The notes under the pieces: model-generated
Database searches by the model: none
Told to the model about the DNA's origin: nothing
Seen by the model: the letters and a program-made list of their open reading frames with translations, nothing else
Source: Emydura subglobosa
Taxonomy: Eukaryota; Chordata; Testudines; Chelidae
NCBI GenBank assembly: GCA_007922225.1
Contig: ML679962.1
Coordinates: 28,689,563-28,753,562 of the forward strand
Direction: 5' to 3'
DNA length: 64,000 nucleotides
Translations under genes and position numbers: made by a program
Shown: piece by piece, positions 44,096 through 55,975 of the stretch
Numbering within the stretch: position 1 is the stretch's first letter
Layout of the letters: every line of letters begins with the position of its first letter

Positions 44096-45059
44096 CCTTT
44101 GTGTTCTCATTCTGTTCCCAGCTATAACTCTGTGGATGAATTAAATGACTTCCCCGTTTTGTCTCCCTATTTTATAAAGGAGGAGGAGGATGTTTACTGC
44201 ACTGTTCCTATTTCTAGCTTTTTGGCAGTGCTGTTTCATAGAAGCCATGCTGCTGAGGGCTGCCCTCTTAGCGCTGCTCTGGGAGCCCACAGACCAGGGA
44301 GCATGAAAAATGTGCTACATCCAGAGACTGTATTGGCTGTTAGGTGGATTCTCTATTGGTTCTTGAGAGAAGACGTGCTCAGTGCACCTGTTCTTATGTC
44401 CCTGTTCTACCTTGTGATAATGGCAGTAAGTCATTGTCTGCCCTCATGCAGAGCCGGAAGCCCACAGAGGGCCCTCCATTGGATCTGGGAGACAAGGGGA
44501 TGTCACTGGTGAGCCAGCTGACGCCCCTTCCTCCTTTAAGTTCTCCCTGGTGGATCTGTGTGCAGAGAGCCCCTTATGCAGACAGTTCAACAGGGCATGA
44601 ACTGGCCCATCTGCTACTCATTGGGGAAGCACTTCTGCCAGAATACAATATCTTCACAAGGAATGACATGCTGGCTGAGATTTCATAATTTAACTGATTA
44701 TGAAGGGATGTTGGCAGATATTGTAGACCCTGTCAGACTTAACTGCATGTACATTTTATTAGTATGCAAAAACCAGCTTTGGAGATTAGACCAAAACTTA
44801 ATTAGTCAGTACCTTGGGTCTGTTAGCATACTCTACTGGGTTATTTATATGGTACGTGAAGGCTGTGGTCAAGTAATTAAAAGTATAGGGTCTGATGGTG
44901 TGTTAGTCTGCATGAAGGTTGAATTTTCTCATCAGTTTTTAGAAAGAGAAGAGTTTTCACTTATAAAAATTGTGCTGCCTTGAATTTATCCAGTTCCATT
45001 TAGAGGATCTAGTGTGATGTCATCATCATCAGGAACATCCCAACTATGATGACTGCACA
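44096..45059. other. Unassigned DNA with overlapping long ORFs
   Basis: Three plus-strand ORFs (44099-44512, 44344-44688, 44558-44983) overlap in different frames. None has a domain or splice context. I read them as chance ORFs. Confidence 0.45.
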
Positions 45060-45145
45060 CCTGAATCAGGAAGAACAGGGATTTGAACCTGAGTTTCTCA
45101 CATCCTAGGTGAGTGCCCTAACCCTCTGGGCTCTTGGCTAGTCTG
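45060..45145. repeat. Fragment of the tRNA-like-arm element
   Basis: The sequence 'cagggatttgaacctgagtt' then 'tctcacatcctaggtgagtg' then 'ccctaaccctctgggctctt' is the antisense arm of the 43273 family. Confidence 0.6.
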
Positions 45146-45387
45146 TGGATGTCTGTTTGTGAAATTTCAATTTTTTTTTGATCTCCATTGCAGTGTGGAA
45201 CAAAAACAAATTCTGAAACCTGAGAATTTTTCACAAACCAGAAATCTTGTTTTCTCTGTTGGTACTAGCCTGTGGCAGTTGAACTCCAGTGCACAAATAG
45301 AAGGAGAGGTGGAAAAGAGCTTCTTTAGCCATTTTTTGCCCTCTTGTGCACCTGCACAGTATAGACACAATCTGGCCCTTAGCTGGG

Positions 45388-45850
45388 AAAGCAGCATGGT
45401 CTTGTGCGTCGGGCACTGGATTTGGAGTCTGAATGCTAGAGTTCTGTTCCTGGCTCTGCCGTTGACTTGCTTGTTGTGCGACTACAAGGAAGTCACTTCT
45501 CCTCTGTTTCCTTCTGCCTTGGCTACATAAGTTGTTAGCTGTTTGGGACAGGTACTGTCTCACTGTGGGCCAGTCTACCCTGAAAAGTTACATCGGCATA
45601 GCTACATCTCAAGAACGTGAAAAGCCTGCACCCCTGAGAGACCTAGTTGAGCCAACCTACCCCCAGAATAGACAGTGGTAGGTGGATGGAAGAACAGGAG
45701 AACCTCTCCCATCATGGTTGTAATTTTCTACATTGAAGCACGATAGCAGCACCACTGTTGCATTTTAAGTGAAGACATAGTCTACATCTCTGCAGTGCCT
45801 AGCACAATATGGTTCCAGTTTTGGTAAGGTCACTACTGCAATACAAATAA
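45388..45850 (+). mobile_element. tRNA-type SINE, plus strand, split by a MITE
   Basis: The head and body run 'gcagcatggtcttgtgcgtc', 'agttctgttcctggctctgc' (B-box region), 'gctgtttgggacaggtactg'. The tail resumes after the insertion as 'ctgcagtgcctagcacaata', 'tggttccagttttggtaagg' and 'actgcaatacaaataagaga'. This order equals the continuous SINE tail at 33634-33757. Confidence 0.8.
45572..45787. mobile_element. MITE inserted in the SINE
   Basis: The edges carry GTCTACC and GTCTACA-type words. The interior reads 'agttacatcggcatagctac', 'gcctgcacccctgagagacc' and 'ggaagaacaggagaacctct'. Exact ends and target duplication are not resolved. It is assigned to the same broad GTCTAC-ended class as 23848 and 55107. 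Confidence 0.6.
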
Positions 45851-46124
45851 GAGACTAATACCAACTAGTACAAGTTAAAGAGAAAAATAGGAAAAGTACA
45901 GTAAGGTTTCCCTGAATCCTTCCCCTTATGTGCTGGGCCTGGCTCTGGCAATCTATCAGCGACTAGCAAACTTGAGGATCACTAAAAACAATGGAATTCT
46001 GTAATAAAAGAAAGCTGAGCATTCATCAGCACAACTGGATACAGATCAAACAGCAGTTGTGGTACTTTACCCTTCTCTACTTTCTTTACTTCCAAGAATC
46101 TTAATGAGATTGCCACAATATTTT

Positions 46125-46285
46125 TTCCTTAACCCTCACAATGCCCCTGTGAATGGTTGTGCCCATTTGACAGATGGATCCAGCTGAGGCATGGAGAACT
46201 GAGATGACTTTCCTTGGCTCTCACAACAAGCCAAAAGAAAAGTCCCACTTCTTAGTCCCTTGCTTTGCCAAGCAGGCTGCACACT
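46125..46285 (-). mobile_element. SINE fragment, minus strand
   Basis: The sequence 'ttaaccctcacaatgcccct', 'ccatttgacagatggatcca', 'gctgaggcatggagaactga' and then 'tcccttgctttgccaagcag' is the antisense order of the SINE body and head. Confidence 0.6.
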
Positions 46286-48471
46286 ATCCATGCTGGATGG
46301 ATGATACATGAACAGTCTCTCGTCCATCTCTGCTATTTTGATTTTAGTCCCTTTTTTCAGAAAAATAGTTTTGATTTGTTTTAACTTTGCAATCTGTTTT
46401 AGCAACTTGTGTATATAATATGTAGCGTGTGATCATCGGCCAGGGGAGGTGCAGAGTGATGCCCTTGCTTTGGATAATATACTGTGAGGGAGCACGTATG
46501 CAATGGCAAATGACCGGGCTTTATCAGTGAATGATTGAGAGAGGGAATGCTGAGGAATCTGCTTCTTGAGCATCCTAATCAAAGGTCTCTTGTTCCAAGT
46601 TTTCCACTGTATGAACTAAGCACTAAGAGTGATGTCAGAGTTGCTTAGAGATTATGTACATGATGGCTGGCCAAGTGAAGGGGATACCAGTCGGTTGCCT
46701 ACCACTTATGTTAATGCAGTCTGGAAGAAATAGCAGACGTGGTAGCTGTCTAAATGGAAGATTGTGTTATTGTCACCCACTACTTTAAATGCGGGCAGAG
46801 GGAAAGGGGAGGGTGTGTGTGTGAGAGAGAAAGAGATTAGTATAAACACAGGACTACCTATTGAGAAGGGTTGCAGTAGTGGGGTGGGAGGGATGAATCA
46901 GTGTAGTAATATGACTCAGTGCTGCTTGCTTGAAAGACAGGGAATGAGAATTAATACCACTCTCTTCCTACAGAATTTGTGTTGTTCATGTATGACACCA
47001 GTCACATCCTAGCAAAGCTCATTGTCATCTCCCGAACTGTAAAGCTGCTTTTTGTTTGTTTGTTTTCTGTTTCAATTCTGAATTGCTGAAAACTCCTTAT
47101 CCCATGACCTGTGTTTGGAAAAGTCCTCTCTGACAGTCAGCAATAACTAATCCTGACATGGCAGGACGTTCTGTGACGTTCCGCAACGGACTAAAAAGAA
47201 AGAAATTAAAACATGCAAATGGAGATCATTATTGCTCTATGTATGAAGAGCCGCATGGAGTCTGCTTCTGTTCCCCCTCTGGATGTTGCTATGGTCCACA
47301 ATCTTCAGACACGTCCTCAGCGTGGTTGAGGGGAATGGCCTTGTTCCATAATGCCGTGGAAACAAGGAAACATTCCCATTCCTGTTGCACTCATTTCCCT
47401 GAATAAGCAGGGCTGAGACACTTCCTATAATCCCTAATCCAGTACCTGAGGGATGCCTCGGGGTTTTCTAGGAGATGCATTCTGGGAGAGACGCACTCTG
47501 GATCCAATCTCTTCTGGGGAACTGGCATGTGTGGGGCTAGGTGGGATAGAGGCAGGGAATGGTTGGCCCAGACTAGCAGATGGGCTTGGGGAGTGTGAGG
47601 AAAGCCATGTTACCCTTCTCCCTTTTCAGCACTGTGGTGATTACCTGGGAAAGCCTGGGGCTGTATTACTTGAACCATAAATGCACCGTAAACTCTTGTT
47701 CTAAGGGCAGCCTTGGTTAGTGGAGGTGCTGGGAAGTCTATGGATAAGAAGCCCTCTATGATAGCTGAGTGGTGGTGGTGGTGTTAGGAGTATTAGCCTG
47801 GCTCCAATGGAGCTGTACTCCAAGGATATGGAGTGAGGACATAAGGGCACAGAACCAATGCAAAAGGAACAGGGCTCTGTCTCTTCGGTGGGCCCCCAAC
47901 AACCACAGGGCTTGTGGGGAGGAACTGTGTCTCATTCAGAAGAGGAGCTACCAATCCTGTGTTACCATGACTTTGTGAAATCCTGTAGAGTTTTCCTCCC
48001 CAACCCCTCTGGGTGTTTTCACAGGAGGATATGCTTACTAGTTATGTGCACTTGCTGGTGGGGGGAAACGGGAGTTTGCACCCAAACCTGTGAATGAACA
48101 TGTCTGGATTTGATTTGTATCCCCCCTGAGTTTCACTTTGAGTTCCAGTGAACCTGAAAGATCAAACCAATCTGGAACCACTCTGGGTTCTATTTCACAC
48201 CCACAGATCAGCCCTGGTTCATGCTGAACCCACACTGGCTTTGCTCAATGGTTTGCAAATCTTGTTGCAAATCTCAGCTGAGTTTGAAGCTTGTCACAAA
48301 CCCAGGAGAATTGTTCATGCTCTGGGTTTTGTTGTGACTATTTCATATAACATGCACACCTGTGCTGAAACCACAGCCCCAAAGAAGTCAGTGGGAATTT
48401 TATCACTGATTCCATTGGAGTCAAGATGTCACCCCTGTTTCCCTTATGGACCTACGTGCTGATAAAGAGTA
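46286..48471. other. Unassigned non-coding DNA
   Basis: A Cys-rich 82-codon ORF (47158-47406) has no splice or homology support. Small 'gaagtcagtgggaatttt' palindromic-family scraps occur at 48385-48430. Confidence 0.45.
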
Positions 48472-48665
48472 GAGCTATGCAAATATCTAATTTTATTGGC
48501 TCACTGGGAGTTGTGAAAAATATTCCCTTGCTCTCCCAACCATTTCTTTGGGAATTGTTTTGGCGTTTTTTGGAATTACCAATGAATTGGAGGAGTTGAG
48601 GAAAAAATTGTTTGGCATAGAATGAAATACTTTGTTAGACCTGAAAAGTTTTGTTTTGATTTCAG
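48472..48665. repeat. AT-rich 'gtagagct' element fragment
   Basis: It begins GAGTAGAGCTATGCAAATA, like the left end of 27053-27429. The body is 'ttggcgttttttggaattac' and 'gaaatactttgttagacctg'. The right terminus is missing. Confidence 0.4.
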
Positions 48666-48716
48666 GCTCCAGTCGTAAAACTGTAGTAGTATCCCTGTTT
48701 TATCCATTAGCTGAGT

Positions 48717-49212
48717 CAGGGCCAGATTTAGGGGCAGGTGACCCAGGTGGGTTTGGGGGGTGCTGGGCTCAGGGTGCTGTTTTTGTTGTGAGCGACAAAA
48801 GGGAAAATAGAACGTTTGAAATAAAATGTTTCAGATGTTCTGTGTGTGGATTCATTTTTCACTAACCACCTAGAATGTTCTGGACCTTTGTAGAATCTCG
48901 CAGAATCTTCCAGACTTTCTGAGAACTACCTTTCAGTTATACTTAAAATTAAAAAGTTTCTATAAGCTCAGAGGAAATGAATTTTTTCAATTTCTTATGT
49001 TATGGCATGAATGAATACAAATTTACAGATTCTAGCTTGCAAATTTATCATCTTCTGTGACAGGGATAAATCATGCATGCAGATCATGCATCAAAGTTGT
49101 GAATGGGCTACGAATGCAATCAAAATGAGGTATTCAAAAGTTTTAACAAATGGAGGGGGAGGGGTGCCTAAGATGCTCTTTGCCTGGGGTGCCATTTCTA
49201 GGGCTGGTCCTG
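48717..49212. mobile_element. hAT-like non-autonomous element with CAGGGCC ends
   Basis: The left end CAGGGCCAGATTTAGGGGC and right end AAGATGCTCT...CTAGGGCTGGTCCTG are inverted (CAGG(G/A)CC). The flanks AGCTGAGT and AGTCCAGT agree at 5 of 8. The interior is AT-rich with no transposase frame. It separates two other repeats. Confidence 0.6.
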
Positions 49213-49630
49213 AGTCCAGTGATTAGAGCACTCACTCAGGACGCAGGAATCTTGTGTTCAAATCTCACCTCTAGCTGATGTTTAGCAGGAAGTTGAAGCC
49301 AGGACTCCCATAGCCCAGCTGAGTGCCTTAACCATGGAGCTATAGAGTCATTCCGATTCTCTGACACAGTGAATGTTTAGTTATTGATACAAAGTGGAAC
49401 AGCTTCAGTAGGGGAGACTGAGGGAGAATAGCTCATAACCTGGTGATTAGAGCACTCATCTGGGTTATGGGAGAGGTGGCTTCAATCCCTGGCTCCAGAG
49501 CCCAGATTCAAACCTGGGTTTCTTACATCATAGGTGAGTGGCCTAACCAGTGGCTAATTGGGTATAAGGCACTAGCTCCTTCTTTGTTTTGTGAATGCCA
49601 CCTAAGTTTCCTTGTGAATCTAGCTTAAAA
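49213..49630. mobile_element. Truncated TIR element with tRNA-like arms
   Basis: The sequence 'agtgattagagcactcactc', 'cttgtgttcaaatctcacct', 'cagctgagtgccttaaccat', a second unit 'ggtgattagagcactcatct', and the right terminus 'cctaagtttccttgtgaatc' follow the 43273-44095 order with two tRNA-like units. Confidence 0.65.
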
Positions 49631-49639
49631 CCCCCCCCC

Positions 49640-49805
49640 CATATTGTTTTGTTTTGGAAATGCTGAAATGGAAATGTCAAGACGGTTCAACAAAAAAAAA
49701 GTCTTTGACTGAAAAAAATTGCCCAAATCACCATGAATTCATGCAATGTTTTGGTTGATCTGAATCTTCACTTTCCGACAAAAAACTTCACCCAGTTCTG
49801 ATATG
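49640..49805. repeat. AT-rich element fragment ending CACCCAGTTCTGAT
   Basis: The body 'ttttgttttggaaatgctga' and 'gactgaaaaaaattgcccaa' and the end 'acttcacccagttctgatat' match the style of 27053-27429. It adjoins the preceding element directly. Confidence 0.45.
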
Positions 49806-51000
49806 GAATTCAGTCGAGTGACGAGGCTTCTAGGAAAGCGTCTACATATGGTTGTGTCAGGTTCATTTAATTAACAGAGACACACCATGTACTGTAACTA
49901 CTCATTATGCTGGGAGACCGTAGATGCACTGTTGGTGAGCCATGGGTAGATATTTGATTTTGCTACCTGTGGCTAAACATGTGCTGTCCCTGTTACTAAA
50001 AGAGCAGTGTTCCTTTAAATACTGTAGGTGATGCAGAGTAGCCCATGTCACTTCATTTGTCAGAGGAAGTCCATCTCATGATGTGACCTAACGTGATGTA
50101 ATGTGATCCAGGCCACGTTTAGTGATCGGTTTAACTGAAATACTTCACGGAGCAGGCAGAATGAAGTATTTGGCTGCTAATCTTCCCAGGTAGAAGCAGA
50201 TGGTGAACGTTGTGCTACTGGCACCCATGGTATATAATCTGCTTTTTCAAACAGCTATGGTCACAGCGTGTTGCTTCTCCATGGCTTTGGAGCATGAAAC
50301 CACTGGCTTGTTGGCTATAACTACTGTACAAGTCAGGTGGGTGTACTCAGCGCAGGTGTTGTGCGGATCAAGTGTTTCAGTGATTTTTGGGAACATTATC
50401 TGTTGTAACGGTGGCTCTGTTGCTTTTAAGCTAGTGCAGCTGAGCCTGTAGTTCACTGCAGGGTCTTTTTTTTTTTTTTTTTGAAAGGCATCAGTGCTGG
50501 TTCTTATCCTATTCAGAACCTCTTCTCTTAATGGCAGGAGTCTGTGTGCATGCGTATGCTGTGATCGGCTGGAGAAGCGTCTGGTGCTGTGTTATTATTT
50601 GTTCGTGGCTGTTTTTTTGTGGCAAGCTTATGTATAAAAATACGCCTGTTCATAGGCTGTGAAACATTATAGCATATCCAGTAGTGTCAATGTGGCATGA
50701 TTTTTGCATTTAGTGCATATTTTATTTATATTTAATGCTTGAAATGTCACTTTCCTCTCAATTTTGGTGCATCTTCGAAGCAGCAAATTGATTGGAATGG
50801 GATTTGTATCTCGAAATTAAGAGCACTCATTTATTTGGTCCATGTCTCTGTTCCCCTTTCAAAGAGCGTTAAGTGTTATTTCTGTGAACCTACTCTGTTA
50901 TTTATCATAAAGCTCAGCCATACCTTTAATTGGTTTTGGTTCTGTTCAATCTAACTGTAATAATTTGATTTTTGTCTAAAATATTCAATCATGCTTACCA
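49806..51000. other. Unassigned DNA
   Basis: There is a poly(T) at about 50466-50482 and no gene. Confidence 0.45.
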
Positions 51001-51350
51001 TATGGCGAACATCATTTATACATAAAAGCTACTTGCTGTTTTACCTTTGGAAATAGTGATAGCTTTCTCAGTCAGAGCTTCCTAACCATCTGCTACCCTC
51101 TCAAATCTTGTGTTAATGTAGACATCTGGAGTTGTGACTCCAGGGTTATTAAGCAGCAATGTCCAATTGAGTGCCCTTGTGCATGGCTTCCCAAAAATCA
51201 GCACCGATAAAGCGATCACTTTAGCTGCAACAAAAGCCATTAAGTTGCGCACGTGGCAGGCAGGCGCGTGTACTCACGCACTCCTTCTGGTACTGCAGCA
51301 AGTAAAATGACTGCATTTTGACTTGGGAATATCGCCCTCCCAAATTAGCT
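51001..51350. other. Repeat-free segment, candidate conserved non-coding element
   Basis: This stretch lacks recognisable repeat wording and has a balanced, non-degraded composition. It carries a GCACGTGGC (E-box-like) next to a CpG-containing patch 'ggcgcgtgtactcacgcact' (51249-51285). Regulatory function is only a hypothesis. Confidence 0.2.
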
Positions 51351-51527
51351 GCAAGTTTAGTGCCCTCTAATCCTCTAATGCTAGATTGACTCCATCATTA
51401 GACCCCTTTTATAATCTTTTTTTAGAATGTGCATCCTATCCAAAAAAGATTTCGCTCTTTCAAGTGAACCAGTTATTTGTAGCTAATCACAATATCCCAC
51501 AAATTACAGAAAGAAAAGTCCTAGGGT

Positions 51528-51582
51528 GAAATTTTAGCCTCATTGAAGTCAGTGGCAAAAATCCCATTGACTTTGGTAGGGC
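51528..51582. repeat. 'aagtcagtgg' palindromic family copy
   Basis: The sequence 'tcattgaagtcagtggcaaa' then 'aatcccattgactttggtag' has arms in the same order as 15935-16007. Confidence 0.55.
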
Positions 51583-54019
51583 ATCTAGTCGATCACCCAG
51601 CCAATTTGGGATTGCTCCCTGCGGTAGATTTCCTAGTACATTGTCCCATGTAATTTTAGATAAGTAGGCCCAGCCAGTTGTGCAATTTACATCTAGCCCT
51701 GAGTTGATGATAGAAAAGGAAGAAGGTTCACAGTGCCAACAAACCCAGCAATAGCCAAAAACAATCTAGTTAATATATTTGAATTTCTAACGTCTCCAAT
51801 GTTTAATTATGTTATCCATATGTAAGACTCATTGAAATTCTTGTTTTGAGTGTTACACAATACCTTCTGTTGTGTTTGGCGATCCCATTTAAAAAAAGGA
51901 TTTAAAAAAACCAACCTAATTGCCTTATGTATATTAATAAAAATACCTTTAAACTATTAAACCTTGACATATTTTTACAAATCTCAATTAATAGTTACAC
52001 ATAATGTTGCCTGATTACTTTTGTCATTATTCTCATTGCCCAGGTTGAACATAAACTTAACAGATTCACTTTGTTTCTGGTCAGTTTTCACTAAAAGAAA
52101 ATGCTTTTATTTATTTTTATTTATTTATTTTTAAAAAGTACAATTCTGTTATTGAATAAACAGCAGTTTTGATCAGTGAAATATTTTCTCTCCATAAATG
52201 TTTCAGCTATATCAGTTTAAAGCTGATTCTTAACAAAATTCATTGTTAAAGAATGTCATAACAAAACTTTTCTATAATGAATTAATATAGAAATTAAACG
52301 CTCTGATTTCAGACAAGATTGATATTCTTATGACAACATGTCAAAGGTCCAATGAATTGCAATTACAGGGTAAGAATTTGAGGAACAAATTATTGCCTTA
52401 GAAACATGCAATTGTATTGGGCAGGTTGAAGGATATGTAACAATGTCCAAATGTGGGATGCAATGTGTGTGAAAGACTTAAAATGAGAGATACAAACAAA
52501 ATATTCATGCAAGTAACTTAAAATATAGTGGGATTTTGGAATAAATAGTGTGGAGGATTGGGAGTTTCTGGAAGCTGAGATGCAAAGACCCAGTCCATCT
52601 GATGCTTAGTCAATGTAACCAGGTCCATGTTCTATTGCATGTCGGCAGGATCATGCCCCTAGTTTCTCAGTGCACTGTTGCATGTATGTGATTTGTGTTA
52701 GTAATTGTTGCATTTGTGGTTGTTAAGTTTTGATATCTGAAGACCAATTTAGGTCTCCCCTGAATGGAATGAATTCCATTGTGCGTGGGGGGAACCTTAG
52801 ATTTCTTCCACTTTAGGACCCTCCTATGGATTTTACTTAAGGATAGAGCAATTTGGCCTCTCTTTAACACATGATTTTTTTTCTTTGCTGTCAGACAATC
52901 CATTCTGTTGATGGTTGGCAATCCAGAGATAACACCATAAAACATGAGGGCGGAAATGGGGCGGATGTAAAGTGCTAGAAAAAAACTAAAGGTTTTATTT
53001 TTATTGAACACTTACTTAGCTAGTTGAGTCAGCACATGAGGACAGAGAATGCATTTGGCGAATATAAAGTGGATTCTTTTTCTATCACGGAGAGGGCTAC
53101 TTGTTTCTGTTGAGAGGTAGGAACATTCCTTGCTGGAATGAAATCTGTTTCTTTTTGAAAAGCCTGACAGAAGCGTAGTCTAAGCCATTTTTCCCCCCTT
53201 CAGACTGGTGTAGTTCTTGGAACCAGGTAGTGACTCAGTGGTTTGTTTGAGAGTTCAATTGACTTTGAAATGTAATGTAAGAGTGAGTTTGTCCTCCTTA
53301 ATTATGAGAACTTGTTTATTGCCAGTTGCAGCATGTTCTTGTTCTTTCTTAATTTAATTTATTTCAAATTCTTCTTTCAATATCTCTTAAACAACTCCAT
53401 GTAGAATGAGAACACATGGCAGTTAAGGGTTCTGCTTAAGAGTGCCCTTTCTCATAAGAAGGGATGTTTTGAATTGGGAATACTGTAAATGCCGAAAAAC
53501 CAATGGCTCTACTCCTATGAACATTTCTAGCCATGGATAGTCCCGTTGGCCAGTTCCTAAAGAGCACAGCCGAGTAGTCCCACTGGTCAGGAATGAGGGG
53601 AAACCATGTCAAGAACTTTTTCTCAACAGAGAGAAATGTCACTCATGCAGTTGCACACAGCTTGTCATTCCTATCCTAATGTGATTTCAGAATATTCCTT
53701 GCTGGTGGTTCTAACATTCTGAAATAAAGTAGATCAAAGCTGAATGGTGCTGCTGCTCTGTCCTAATTATACTACATAAGATAGGCTTTGTCCCTTTTCT
53801 GATTTAGGGATAGGAGCATATCCTTACTTGTAGCCTTTTTTCAAGTTTTGTTCTTAAAAGTTTGGCGAGGGGATAGACACAAAGTAGTGCTTATAGAAGT
53901 CAAAAATGCTAAAATGATCCATAAATAATGTAACAACCCTGTTCATCTAGGATTTCTGGTTTTGCTACGCTACACCCCCCGGCCATTTGGAACTACACAG
54001 TGACAAAAGGGGGAGAACT
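51583..54019. other. AT-rich, repeat-poor DNA
   Basis: There is a TTTA-rich tract at 52108-52136 and no gene. The minus-strand ORF at 52667-53011 is low-complexity. Confidence 0.45.
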
Positions 54020-54178
54020 TTTGATCCTCTTCTTCCGGGCAGTCTATGCTCTAATTTTACAGATGGAAATAATAACACTTCCCTTCCTCAGTGGGGTGTT
54101 TTGAGGATAAATACATTAAAGATTGAGGTGTTCAGATGCTACAGTAATGAGGGGTCATGTAAGTACCTCAGGTGGGAT
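54020..54178 (+). mobile_element. SINE 3' fragment, plus strand
   Basis: The sequence 'acagatggaaataataacac', 'gtgttttgaggataaataca', 'ttaaagattgaggtgttcag' and 'atgctacagtaatgaggggt' is the standard tail order. The head is missing. Confidence 0.75.
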
Positions 54179-54794
54179 GCCTGGAATGCCTTTGATGGAA
54201 GAGCTGCTGCACAAGCCCCTGCTCTACATCAATTTCCTTCAGCAGCTGCTGTTACTTGGTAATCCAGAGTGACAGAATCTGGAGGTCTGATCAAATCTTT
54301 TCTGACCAACTCTGGGGTCGTGTGTCACTTCACTAAAGTTTGTGACAACCGAACTTAACTCCAGGTAGCTCATTAGCTGTCTTTGAAGTGATGACCTCTG
54401 ATGACTTAGGTTTTTTTTTTTTCTTCTTTTGTTTAATTTCTAAAGAAGCCATTGTCTTTGCCACCCTGACGGTCTGCTGCTCAACCAGACCCTTCCAGGA
54501 AATCCTACAGATTAGACTGTGTGTGTCCACAGCAGTATAAGGGATTTTAAAAATATGACTTTAAAACAATTTCAACTAATTAATATTAATGTAATCTATA
54601 AAAGAAAAGGTATTTGACCTGCCTTGTAACTTCCTATTGCAAACAACTTTCTGTGACTTTCAGAATTTTAGTAAATGAAATTAACTGTTTTAACAAGTCT
54701 ATAACCTAACCCATTTTTTGGCCATGGCAGACAGCATCCCCATCCTTCTGTTTGTACACCTAACATACTTTTTAGGCTCCCATTCCTGCAGCAT
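54179..54794. other. Unassigned non-coding DNA
   Basis: No gene or repeat is recognised. Confidence 0.4.
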
Positions 54795-54970
54795 CTGAAC
54801 TCCTTATAACCTTTACTCTATTTACCTTCACAACACCCCTGTGAGATAGGGATGTCCCTGCTTTGCAGAGGGTACAGAAAAGCTAAGTGACTTCTCTAAA
54901 CTCACACAGAGGAGGGACTTGACCTCAGATTTCCCTAGTCTTAGTTTGGTGCCTTAATCACTGGAATGTC
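54795..54970 (-). mobile_element. SINE fragment, minus strand
   Basis: The sequence 'cacaacacccctgtgagata', 'gaaaagctaagtgacttctc', 'aactcacacagaggagggac' and 'tttggtgccttaatcactgg' is an antisense body plus head. Confidence 0.7.
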
Positions 54971-55106
54971 CTGAAGTGCAATAGCACTGCCTTATTTGTC
55001 CCAGCCCCTTTCATTTTGTAGTGGGGCAGTTTATAAAATCTAGCATCTCTTTTATCCCAAGGCAGAGGGAAGAACTGATCTGTTGAACTTACCCATTTTT
55101 AGCTAT

Positions 55107-55340
55107 GAGTACGTCTACACTGTGATAAAAGGTCTGTGTCCGGCCTGGTTCAGCTAGCTTGGGTTTGCTGAGTTCAGGCTGTGGGGCTATAAAATTGCAG
55201 TGTAGATGTTCAGGCTCCACAACCCTGTGAGTGGGGATGGTCTCAGAGCCTGGGCTCTAGCAGGTTTTAGCTCCACAATCTGACCTGGGCTCTGAACCGT
55301 GGTGCCACAGGTTTCTTATTGGAGCATAGACGTACCCTGT
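55107..55340. mobile_element. MITE with GTCTACAC-type ends
   Basis: The left GAGTACGTCTACACTGTGAT and right GGAGCATAGACGTACCCTGTG are inverted. The interior holds 'aaaattgcagtgtagatgtt' and 'ctgggctctagcaggtttta', showing a nested internal copy of the terminal word. Confidence 0.7.
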
Positions 55341-55424
55341 GAGGATAGAGAGACTTCTACACAGCCCTGCAGAATAGTAAATGCTTCCATTGCAGTTGAT
55401 CCCTGGAGTCCACCTCCATGCGCC

Positions 55425-55650
55425 TTTTGAGTGCAGTCACTCGTTTTTCATTAAGCAATGATTTGATTAGATAAAAATAAAAAGTTGCTTGAGCATTCAT
55501 TTTTCGCAGTGATGCATAGCAAATTTATGCAGATTCAAGTAGGACTAATCTGCATGCAAAATATAAAATTGATTCCTAACCCGGTGCACCTGTATTGAAG
55601 TTTAATCGGCTACATATATTAATGGGAATAATAAAACTTAACAAAATGAA
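55425..55650. promoter_or_regulatory. Candidate conserved enhancer-like segment
   Basis: The segment is AT-rich, with octamer/homeodomain-like words 'gcatgcaaaat', 'aatttatgcagatt', 'gattagataaaa' and 'aattgattcc' close together. No repeat wording is visible. This is the texture of vertebrate developmental CNEs, but nothing beyond word content supports it. Confidence 0.2.
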
Positions 55651-55889
55651 TAGCTCTTTTAGGTTGGATGTGAATTTAGTGCCAAGAGATCCTTAGTGTT
55701 GATGATTCAGGTGTTTCAGGACTAAACAAATCTTTCTGTAATTGAAGAAAACTGTTATTCTTTTACTTTGACTATATTAAAATATATTCCCTCTTTCTTT
55801 AAGCTATTCACTATTGGTCCTCTTCCCCAGCTGCTGTGACCTCGTGACATCCTTTTCAAGTCCCTAAATCCCTCTGAAAGCACAAGTGA

Positions 55890-55975
55890 CTGATTCCGGT
55901 CTAACATGCACCAGTATAAATCAGGAGTAACGTCACTGACGTAAATGGAGTTTCAGCAGTGTATAAGCAGCACAT
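55890..55975. repeat. Degraded 'caccagtataaatcaggagt' repeat
   Basis: The sequence 'gcaccagtataaatcaggag' then 'taacgtcactgacgtaaatg' is the same family as 32.4 and 40.6 kb. Confidence 0.6.

Noticed and set aside
44099..44983. Three overlapping plus-strand ORFs of 114-141 codons
   Set aside because: They lie in different frames, have no recognisable domain, no splice sites that join them and ordinary intergenic composition.
47158..47406. 82-codon Cys-rich ORF that looks like a small secreted protein
   Set aside because: It has no signal peptide, no homology I recognise and no splice context. The Cys content is a by-product of TGT/TGC-rich sequence.
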